A DNA stretch of 8,086 nt from Firmicutes bacterium UBA6132 (lineage in GTDB: Bacteria > Bacillota_A > Clostridia > Tissierellales > Sedimentibacteraceae), in NCBI GenBank assembly GCA_002435835.1, contig DIVM01000187.1:1-8086 (forward strand), read 5' to 3'. The position numbers and the translations under genes were made by a program. Shown here one piece after another: positions 1 through 5,041 of this stretch. Under the pieces are notes generated by a model, which ran no database searches, was not told the origin of the DNA, and was given only the letters and a program-made list of their open reading frames with translations. Every line of letters begins with the position of its first letter. The first letter of the stretch is position 1.

Positions 1-340
1 ATGCACTAAAATATGCAACAAGTTGAGCTTGTTCCCTATTTTTAATTTTCTTGGAAGTTAAATCCCCAAAAGCCTTAGCAGCTCCTGAAATTTTAACCAT
101 ATACACAAATCCACCACAAGCAACAATCAACATAATTGTACCTGCGTTCCAAGTATTTCCAATCTGAGGAATAAAAAAATCTGATATCATTTTTGGTAGT
201 GCAATTATTGGATTCCAACCATTAATTATTGTTGTACCTATCCACAAACTCACTAATAAAGAAAAAATAGTTTGCTTTGTAATTAGTGCCAACACAATTG
301 CCATTAACGGTGGTACGATAGATAAAAAACCATATTCCAT
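1..340 (-). CDS. NhaC-family Na+/H+ antiporter, N-terminal part (runs off the window)
   Basis: My reading of the minus strand from the ATG at 340-338 stays open for 113 codons to the window edge, so the C-terminal three quarters or so of a normal 450-500-residue antiporter is missing. The start is fixed by AAGGAG about 8 nt upstream. The N-terminus (MEYGFLSIVPPLMAIVLALI) and the next hydrophobic stretches look like membrane helices at about residues 5-21, 24-41 and 64-83. The Ser-Ile-Val-Pro-Pro start, Leu-Ile-Thr-Lys, Asn-Gly-Trp-Asn-Pro and Trp-Asn-Ala-Gly motifs are typical of the NhaC family as I recall it. Known members exchange Na+ for H+, and some are malate/lactate or amino-acid exchangers, so the substrate is open. 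It follows the carbamate kinase gene after 179 nt containing a hairpin, so it may be only partly co-transcribed with the ureide genes. A role in ion or pH balance during ammonia-releasing catabolism is an inference. Confidence 0.82.
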   Translation of the reverse strand, partial: MEYGFLSIVPPLMAIVLALITKQTIFSLLVSLWIGTTIINGWNPIIALPKMISDFFIPQIGNTWNAGTIMLIVACGGFVYMVKISGAAKAFGDLTSKKIKNREQAQLVAYFSA

Positions 341-457
341 TTTAAATCTCCTTTTTCTTTTTTTATTTTATGTGATTTGTAAAAAATCATCATATTAAAT
401 AAATTTAATCAAATAGTTAAAATGTTAGAAATATAAGAATATAAGATTTTTTAAACT

Positions 458-495
458 AGTTAAACAGTATTCTATACTAAGAATACCGCTTAACT
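458..495 (-). other. 16-bp RNA stem-loop between arcC and the NhaC-family gene
   Basis: Positions 458-473 and 480-495 are inverted repeats around a 6-nt loop (474-479). Read as minus-strand RNA the stem is unbroken: 16 pairs, two of them G-U. Read as plus-strand RNA the same two positions become A-C mismatches, so the structure fits transcription in the gene direction. The bases after it on the minus strand (AGUUUAAAAAAUCUU) are not a good U-tract, so a classical intrinsic terminator is not well supported. It may instead be a weak terminator, a 3'-end stabiliser of the upstream mRNA, or a processing site that sets a different level for the antiporter gene. Confidence 0.55.
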
Positions 496-496
496 T

Positions 497-518
497 TAAA
501 TTTTCTAATCAAAATTTA
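497..518 (-). repeat. AT-only inverted repeat just after the arcC stop codon
   Basis: Eight-base arms TAAATTTT (497-504) and AAAATTTA (511-518) flank a 6-nt spacer, directly after the arcC stop codon and just before the 16-bp hairpin. It resembles a CodY-type dyad only loosely, and its 3' position and pure A/T composition make chance likely. It could form a weak first hairpin in tandem with the stronger one. Confidence 0.25.
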
Positions 519-519
519 T

Positions 520-1464
520 TTATTTCTTAATCACTGTACCACATTTTCCTTCTAAAGCTTCTGTAGCTTTATAAAGTGAAGTAATTATTGCTTTTCTACC
601 TGTTTTTGATTTTGCAAAATTTACTGCTGCCAATATTTTTGGAAGCATACTTCCTGGTGCAAAATGTCCTTCTTCAATATATTGTTCTGCTTTTTCTACT
701 GTTAAATTAGTTAAATCTTCTTGATTTGGTTTCCTATAATTTATAGATACATTTTCTACTTCTGTGAGTATCATGAGAATATCTGCTTCCATATCTTCTG
801 CTAATCTTCCTGCTGCATGATCCTTATCTATAACTGCAGCTATACCTTGTAGGGAACCATCTTCATTTTCAATAACTGGAATTCCTCCGCCACCGCAAGT
901 TACAGAAATAGTTGTGTCCCACAATGTTTTAATTGTATCTATTTCTACTATTCTTTTTGGTATTGGTGAAGGTACTACCCTTCTCCATCCTCTTCCAGCA
1001 TCTTCTTTAACTATATATCCCATTTCTTCTGCTAATTCTTTTGCTTCCTGCTCTGTATAAAATATTCCAATTGGTTTTGAAGGGTTTTGAAAGGATTTAT
1101 CTTCTTTATCTATGATCATTTGCGTAATTATACTTACTACTGGTAATATTCTATTTCTTTTTGCTAAAGCATATTTTAATCCCTGTTGTATATGGTATCC
1201 TATATATCCCTGACTCATTGCTCCACACACATCAAAAGGCATTGATGGCGTTACGTTTGCAGCTGTTTCGGAAGCTAATAATATTCTTCCTACTTGAGGG
1301 CCATTACCATGTACAACTGCTATTTCATATCCTGCACAACTTATATCTGCTATATATTCACATGTTCTTTTTACTACTTCTAATTGGGACTGGGCTGTAG
1401 ATGGAAGATTTTTATCTTCTAAAGCGTTACCACCTAATGCAATTACAACTCTTTTTGGTCTCAT
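520..1464 (-). CDS. arcC: Carbamate kinase (ArcC family)
   Basis: This cytosolic enzyme catalyses the reversible reaction carbamoyl phosphate + ADP = ATP + carbamate; in catabolism it is the ATP-yielding step. The 314-residue length is normal. Family motifs run in order: VIALGGNAL (residues 7-15), VVHGNGPQVG (50-59), SQGYIGY (84-90), SKPIGIFY (129-136, with the conserved substrate-loop lysine), VTCGGGGIPV (188-197), the nucleotide-site segment AVIDKDHAAGRLAE (210-223) and GSMLPKI (271-277). AAGGAGA about 7 nt upstream supports the ATG at 1464. It starts 28 nt after the carbamoyltransferase gene and is almost certainly co-transcribed with it and allE. No arginine deiminase or ornithine carbamoyltransferase genes lie nearby, so the carbamoyl phosphate probably comes from ureide breakdown rather than arginine. 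In allantoin operons this role is played by AllK/YbcF-type carbamate kinases. All key motifs appear intact. Confidence 0.95.
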   Translation of the reverse strand: MRPKRVVIALGGNALEDKNLPSTAQSQLEVVKRTCEYIADISCAGYEIAVVHGNGPQVGRILLASETAANVTPSMPFDVCGAMSQGYIGYHIQQGLKYALAKRNRILPVVSIITQMIIDKEDKSFQNPSKPIGIFYTEQEAKELAEEMGYIVKEDAGRGWRRVVPSPIPKRIVEIDTIKTLWDTTISVTCGGGGIPVIENEDGSLQGIAAVIDKDHAAGRLAEDMEADILMILTEVENVSINYRKPNQEDLTNLTVEKAEQYIEEGHFAPGSMLPKILAAVNFAKSKTGRKAIITSLYKATEALEGKCGTVIKK

Positions 1465-1492
1465 TTTTCATCTCCTTATAAAAATTATAATT

Positions 1493-2506
1493 TTATGATA
1501 AACCAACCATTGAAGCTATTAAAGCCATTCTTATTGGAATACTGAATCCTATTTGCTTAAAATATAATTCATGTTCAGTTTTATCTATTTCAAAATCAAA
1601 CTCACCTTCAAATCTTGGTAAAGAGTGCATTATTCCAATTGTTCTGCCGTATTTTTCTTTTGCTTTTATTAAAGTATCTAATTTTATATAATAATTTTTA
1701 GATTTTTCCATAAATAGCTCTCTTGCATCTTGACCTTTTGGAACACTACATCCAGGTAAATATACTAAGTCACATTCCATCACAAGTTCTTCCTGTTGCT
1801 TTTCACTTAAATCAAAATGTTCAGTATACTTGCAGCCAGTTTCATCAAGTTTTTCACGTATTGCTTCAGATGTACGTAACTCACTTGGTCCTGAATAAAT
1901 TATTTCTGCTCCCATTCTTGCAAGACCCATTGCAAATGATTGTCCACTTCTGGCTCTTGTCAAGTCAGGAGAAGTTACCATTACTTTTATTCCTTCTAAT
2001 GTACCTAATGCTCTATAAGCTGTATACATATCTAAAAGTCCTTGTGTAGGATGTGTTATATTGCCATAACCACAACTTATTACTGGTACTTGTGCAGTTT
2101 TAATATCATCAAAAATTGTAGTATCATTATAGTGTCTTAAAGCTACAATATCAGCATACTCCGAAATAACTCTCATTGTATCTGCTAAAGACTCATCTTT
2201 TGCAGCTGATGAATTGGCACCAGGGTTAGACTCGCTTATTACATCACCACCAAGCCTAAGCATAGCCATTTCAGTTGAAAATCTTGTTCTTGTACTTGGT
2301 TGGAAAAACATAGTACAAAGGGCTTTGCCTTCTAATAGATTAATTTTGCTTTTATGAAAAGGTTCTAGCATTTCAGCTGCTTTAAATAAACTATAAAGTT
2401 GATTTTTGCTTAAATCAGTAAGAAAATTTAAGTTTTTTCCTTTAAGTTCTGTTTTTTCAAGATAATCATTTAATTTTAATGTTTTGAATTCCTTAGTTAT
2501 AGCCAT
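1493..2506 (-). CDS. ATCase-like catabolic carbamoyltransferase, candidate ureidoglycine (allantoate-forming) or oxamate carbamoyltransferase
   Basis: The 337-residue protein has the aspartate/ornithine carbamoyltransferase fold. The carbamoyl-phosphate site is complete: FFQPSTRTR (67-75), a mobile-loop lysine in SSAAKDES (99-106, matching Lys84 of E. coli aspartate transcarbamylase), ALRH (122-125) and THPTQ (151-155). The C-terminus, from MHSLPR (293-298) to YFKQIGFSIPIRMALI (315-330), is aspartate-transcarbamylase-like. The second-substrate site differs: the usual TRVQKER with its aspartate-binding arginine is replaced by LPGCSVPKGQ (250-259), HPLPR is HSLPR, and the SMG and HCLP motifs of ornithine enzymes are absent. 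It is also unlike E. coli YgeW as I recall that sequence. Lying 26 nt after allE and 28 nt before carbamate kinase, it probably works in the phosphorolytic direction. The best candidate reaction is allantoate + phosphate to (S)-ureidoglycine + carbamoyl phosphate; oxalurate to oxamate is second. AGGAGG 8 nt upstream fixes the ATG at 2506. Fold and class are secure; the substrate is inferred. Confidence 0.85.
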   Translation of the reverse strand: MAITKEFKTLKLNDYLEKTELKGKNLNFLTDLSKNQLYSLFKAAEMLEPFHKSKINLLEGKALCTMFFQPSTRTRFSTEMAMLRLGGDVISESNPGANSSAAKDESLADTMRVISEYADIVALRHYNDTTIFDDIKTAQVPVISCGYGNITHPTQGLLDMYTAYRALGTLEGIKVMVTSPDLTRARSGQSFAMGLARMGAEIIYSGPSELRTSEAIREKLDETGCKYTEHFDLSEKQQEELVMECDLVYLPGCSVPKGQDARELFMEKSKNYYIKLDTLIKAKEKYGRTIGIMHSLPRFEGEFDFEIDKTEHELYFKQIGFSIPIRMALIASMVGLS

Positions 2507-2532
2507 TTTTCAATCCTCCTATATTTTAAAAT

Positions 2533-3300
2533 TTATATAATTTCGTCCCTATTGCAATCTTTTGAATAAATATATGTAAATCTTTCTCTACCTGTGGCAT
2601 AACAACCTTGTTGAACAAATGGAGCCATCCAAAGGAAGTCGTCTTTTTTAACTTGAATCCACTCAGCGCCTAATTGATAATAACCTTGACCATTAGTAAT
2701 ATATGCACTGTGTTCTTGAACATGGGTTTCTATAAATGGATGACAACCAGCAGGTTTAAAACTTAATATGTGCATGTTCATATCAAATCCTAAATGTGTA
2801 GGAAGTAAATCTTTAATGAACATATTATCCATTCCATCATATTCTCTTTCTTCAATTTCATTAACATTTCCTACAACAGTATCTGCTTTATGTCCATTAA
2901 GTTCTATATACTTTTGTTTATAAAGAAGTATTCTATAATTACCATCTGATTCATTAAAAAGCTCCATTGTTTTATCAGCTGGTACAAAAGCATATCCCCC
3001 TTGAGATAATTCAAAGTTTTCATTTCCTGCTTTTACTTTGAGTATACCTTCTCCATCCATAAAATACACAAATGTTTCAACTCCGTTACCACCAAAAGGC
3101 AATGTAGTCTTAGCACCTGGACTTACTGTTGATACATAAAAAACACTTTGTGCACCCATTTTAGGTGATGTCAATATAGTTGTTTTAAAACCTTCAAATC
3201 CTGGTATTACATTTATAACTCTACCTTCTGGTGGCAATACTGCATATTCCCCACGTTTAATTATTGCTCTTGATTCTAAAAAATCTTTTGGATATCCCAT
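2533..3300 (-). CDS. allE: (S)-ureidoglycine aminohydrolase (bicupin, AllE/YlbA)
   Basis: AllE releases ammonia from (S)-ureidoglycine to give (S)-ureidoglycolate in allantoin catabolism. At 255 residues it matches E. coli AllE (about 261) from end to end by recall: the MGY start, RAIIKRGEYA (11-20), VIPGFEG (31-37), GVETFVYFMDGEG (73-85), LGFDMNMHILSF (170-181), IETHVQEH (190-197), VQQGCYATGR (229-238) and the tail YIYSKDCNRD (243-252). It has two cupin domains, at about 40-125 and 170-250; the second carries the Mn2+ ligands Glu191, His193, His197 and Gln231. Lys248, in the conserved tail, corresponds to a substrate-site lysine of plant ureidoglycine aminohydrolase. The AGGAGG about 5 nt before the ATG at 3300 is strong. 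It heads the allE-carbamoyltransferase-carbamate kinase unit, and a TATAAT at 3330-3335 suggests its own promoter. All ligands are intact, so activity is expected. Confidence 0.95.
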   Translation of the reverse strand: MGYPKDFLESRAIIKRGEYAVLPPEGRVINVIPGFEGFKTTILTSPKMGAQSVFYVSTVSPGAKTTLPFGGNGVETFVYFMDGEGILKVKAGNENFELSQGGYAFVPADKTMELFNESDGNYRILLYKQKYIELNGHKADTVVGNVNEIEEREYDGMDNMFIKDLLPTHLGFDMNMHILSFKPAGCHPFIETHVQEHSAYITNGQGYYQLGAEWIQVKKDDFLWMAPFVQQGCYATGRERFTYIYSKDCNRDEII

Positions 3301-3329
3301 AACGTCCTCCTGATATATTCTATACTTCT

Positions 3330-3335
3330 ATTATA
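3330..3335 (-). promoter_or_regulatory. Candidate -10 element for the allE operon
   Basis: A perfect TATAAT on the minus strand would start transcription near 3323 and give a very short leader of about 23 nt that still includes the AGGAGG of allE. The -35 region 17-18 nt upstream (ATGAAT or TATGAA-like) is a poor match to TTGACA, and there is no TGn extension. In such AT-rich DNA a TATAAT can occur by chance. An activator-dependent promoter would explain the weak -35; a dyad at 3370-3394 lies in a suitable upstream position. Confidence 0.4.
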
Positions 3336-3369
3336 ATAATAAAAGCACGTATATTCATTAGCATAACTT

Positions 3370-3394
3370 GATAAGAAATTAATTAATTTTTATC
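3370..3394. repeat. Interrupted palindrome upstream of the allE promoter
   Basis: A perfect 14-bp palindrome AAATTAATTAATTT (3376-3389) is flanked by GATAA (3370-3374) and TTATC (3390-3394), which extends the symmetry with one extra G at 3375. Its centre lies about 60 bp before the predicted start of allE transcription, a common place for an activator site. It is nearly all A/T, so chance symmetry is possible and no regulator family can be assigned. It could also form a weak hairpin after the amidohydrolase gene, without a U-tract. Confidence 0.3.
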
Positions 3395-3440
3395 TCTTTT
3401 GTTCAATCATCTCTTATAACAAATCAAGGTTAATTTATAA

Positions 3441-4901
3441 TTATCTTATTTTAAATGAAGGCTTAAAAATTTCATCTTCTGGTAAATGTTTATAATCTCT
3501 TTCCATATAACCATATTTCATTTTGTCATAGTATTTCTGAGCTTTTATTTTCATTTCATCTAAATCTATTCCTTCTATTTTTCTATCCTTCATAACAGTT
3601 TTTCCATTTATTATTGATACTTTAACATCAGTTCCTGATCCACACATAATCATAGTACGTATAGGATCATCAACAGCTCCCATATGAAAAGCATTGAGAT
3701 CAATTACTATAATATCTGCCTTAGCGCCTTTACAAAGCCTTCCTAAATCTTCTCTACCTAACATTTTTGCTCCACCTAAAGTAGCTGCCCTATATATATC
3801 TGCATATCGTGAATCTTCATTATTTCCTTCATACATTTGTGAAAACATACTTGCCACTCTTATATTTTGGAAAAAATCAGGTGGGAAGGTATCAGTTCCT
3901 ATTGCTATATTTATTCCGTTTCTTTTATATTTGGCAAATGACTCCATAAAATGTCCATTTCTTCCTAATATAACTGGACAATGTATAACAGTTGTACCTG
4001 TTTCTTTTAAAAGTTCAAGGTCATCACCATAACCTTTATTTACTCTGCTGCTTCCTGTAACTATATAACAATGTGGAATTCCTACTTTTTCATCTAAAAA
4101 TCCTATATCATATAAAAATCTTATTGATGACTTTCCATACTTACTGTAAATAATATCATATTCACTTTCACCTTGAGCAGCGTGTAATTTAATTGGACAA
4201 TTCAACATATCTGCATATTTTTTTGTATTAATTAAATTAGCTTCTGTCTGTGTTTCTATTCTCTCAGGTTCTAAAGCACCCCTTATAAGACCGTTATATG
4301 CTCCATCATATTTTTTAACAAATTCAACAGCTCTTGCTAGACCTTTTTCGCCTTCTTCTTCATCAAATTTTACAGTCATAGTTCCATCTGATTGCATAAC
4401 TTTAAAACCTGACTGATAACTTGGTCCTAAATACATTCTTATACCTAATTTTCCTGCATGATGAACTGCAGCTTCAAGTTCTTCATATGTTTCAGCCCAT
4501 CTTTTATAATATACAGAAGTAATAGGCATTGCAGTTGTAATACCATTTAGAATTAGTTGTGTATAAGCAAATAAAGATTTAAAATCTTCTTCCTCAGGTG
4601 TCATAAGTTCATGAGTTCCTTTATTAAAATATTCTTCAGAAGGACTTAAACTTTTACTTACTTCCTTACTTGCTTCAAAATGTAGTATATCATGATCTAT
4701 ATCTCCAAGTGCATTTAAATCTATAAATCCAGGACTAATTACTGCATTGCCATAATCAGCTTCCTCATCAACCATTCCATAATAATTCTTTCCAACATAT
4801 ATTATTTCTTCATCCTTATATACAACTTCGCCATTTAAAATTATTTCATGGTCATTTCCATCATAACCTATTACATATTTACTTTTAATTTTTTTAATCA
4901 T
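3441..4901 (-). CDS. SsnA/chlorohydrolase-like amidohydrolase with atypical metal-site residues
   Basis: This 486-residue protein has the composite amidohydrolase layout: a small beta domain at about 1-55, a TIM-barrel core at about 56-390, and the returning beta domain with the typical GAKADIIVIDLN (392-403). Family landmarks are SPGFIDL (56-62), LHAAQGE (239-245), GIPHCY (274-279), IHCP (306-309) and the strand-8 IGTDTF (334-339). Relatives are metal-dependent deaminases or dechlorinases of purines, pterins and triazines (guanine deaminase, SsnA, TrzN, AtzA). Two positions are unusual: the strand-1 His-x-His after Pro-Gly-Phe is missing (the segment reads DLNALGDIDH), and the usual His-x-x-Glu is HAAQ (240-243). 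His240, His277, His307 and Asp337 remain; Asp67, Asp69, His70 or Glu245 might substitute. It lies between the transporter and allE genes with 140-nt gaps on both sides. A ureide or purine substrate is suggested by context only. Confidence 0.8.
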   Translation of the reverse strand: MIKKIKSKYVIGYDGNDHEIILNGEVVYKDEEIIYVGKNYYGMVDEEADYGNAVISPGFIDLNALGDIDHDILHFEASKEVSKSLSPSEEYFNKGTHELMTPEEEDFKSLFAYTQLILNGITTAMPITSVYYKRWAETYEELEAAVHHAGKLGIRMYLGPSYQSGFKVMQSDGTMTVKFDEEEGEKGLARAVEFVKKYDGAYNGLIRGALEPERIETQTEANLINTKKYADMLNCPIKLHAAQGESEYDIIYSKYGKSSIRFLYDIGFLDEKVGIPHCYIVTGSSRVNKGYGDDLELLKETGTTVIHCPVILGRNGHFMESFAKYKRNGINIAIGTDTFPPDFFQNIRVASMFSQMYEGNNEDSRYADIYRAATLGGAKMLGREDLGRLCKGAKADIIVIDLNAFHMGAVDDPIRTMIMCGSGTDVKVSIINGKTVMKDRKIEGIDLDEMKIKAQKYYDKMKYGYMERDYKHLPEDEIFKPSFKIR

Positions 4902-4907
4902 AATAAA

Positions 4908-4917
4908 CCTTCCTTTT
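4908..4917 (-). promoter_or_regulatory. Ribosome binding site of the amidohydrolase gene, possible target of leader pairing
   Basis: AAAAGGAAGG ends 6 nt before the ATG at 4901. It is weaker than the perfect AGGAGG sites of neighbouring genes. The GGAAGG core (4913-4908) could pair, with one A-C mismatch, with CCCUCC (4956-4951) in the loop of the leader hairpin, which would hide the site from ribosomes. Confidence 0.55.
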
Positions 4918-4924
4918 AAGAAAT

Positions 4925-4982
4925 TGAGTTTGATGAAATTTGTTCTATGTGGAGGGACAAAACTTAAAAATCATCAAACTCA
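4925..4982 (-). promoter_or_regulatory. Long-stem leader hairpin, candidate cis-regulatory RNA
   Basis: Arms 4971-4982 and 4925-4936 are perfectly complementary over 12 bp (UGAGUUUGAUGA with UCAUCAAACUCA in the minus-strand RNA). They enclose 34 nt with a possible inner 5-bp stem (4957-4961 with 4939-4943) topped by a 13-nt loop (4944-4956). That loop begins CCCUCC, the same kind of sequence as the ribosomal anti-Shine-Dalgarno. The structure ends 7 nt before the ribosome binding site of the amidohydrolase gene and is not followed by a U-tract, so translational control fits better than termination. I do not recognise a known riboswitch consensus. I faintly recall a clostridial RNA motif named after ssnA but cannot verify that this is it. 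Confidence 0.55.
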
Positions 4983-5004
4983 TTTAAGTGTTTATTCTTT
5001 AATA

Positions 5005-5031
5005 AAAGGAATGCATAATAAGCATTCCTTT
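5005..5031 (-). terminator. Probable intrinsic terminator after the solute-binding protein gene
   Basis: A 10-bp stem (AAAGGAATGC at 5005-5014, GCATTCCTTT at 5022-5031) with a 7-nt loop starts about 10 nt after the stop codon of the solute-binding protein gene. On the minus strand the 3' arm runs into UUUUAUU, a modest U-tract. The opposite strand also has a short T-run after the stem. It probably ends or reduces transporter transcription before the amidohydrolase gene. Confidence 0.65.
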
Positions 5032-5041
5032 ATTCAAATAT

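Noticed and set aside
373..389. Six-base inverted repeat TGATTT/AAATCA before the antiporter gene
   Set aside because: It is short, weak and A/T-rich, with no supporting position or sequence signal.
392..420. Possible promoter for the antiporter gene (TTAACT, 17 nt, TAATAT on the minus strand)
   Set aside because: Each hexamer matches only four of six consensus bases in very AT-rich DNA, so chance is the simpler explanation.
1161..1400. Plus-strand open frame of 79 codons inside arcC
   Set aside because: It lies wholly opposite a well-supported gene, is leucine/histidine-rich low-complexity translation, and has no family resemblance.
1723..2049. Plus-strand open frame of 108 codons inside the carbamoyltransferase gene
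   Set aside because: It is a complementary-strand shadow of conserved coding sequence with no recognisable domain.
1493..2506. Biosynthetic pyrB or argF, or arginine-deiminase-pathway arcB
   Set aside because: The aspartate-binding arginine motif and the ornithine SMG and HCLP motifs are missing, and no pyrimidine or arginine genes are adjacent; allE is.
3694..4032. Plus-strand open frame of 112 codons inside the amidohydrolase gene
   Set aside because: It is opposite the conserved barrel strands 6 to 8 and resembles no protein family.
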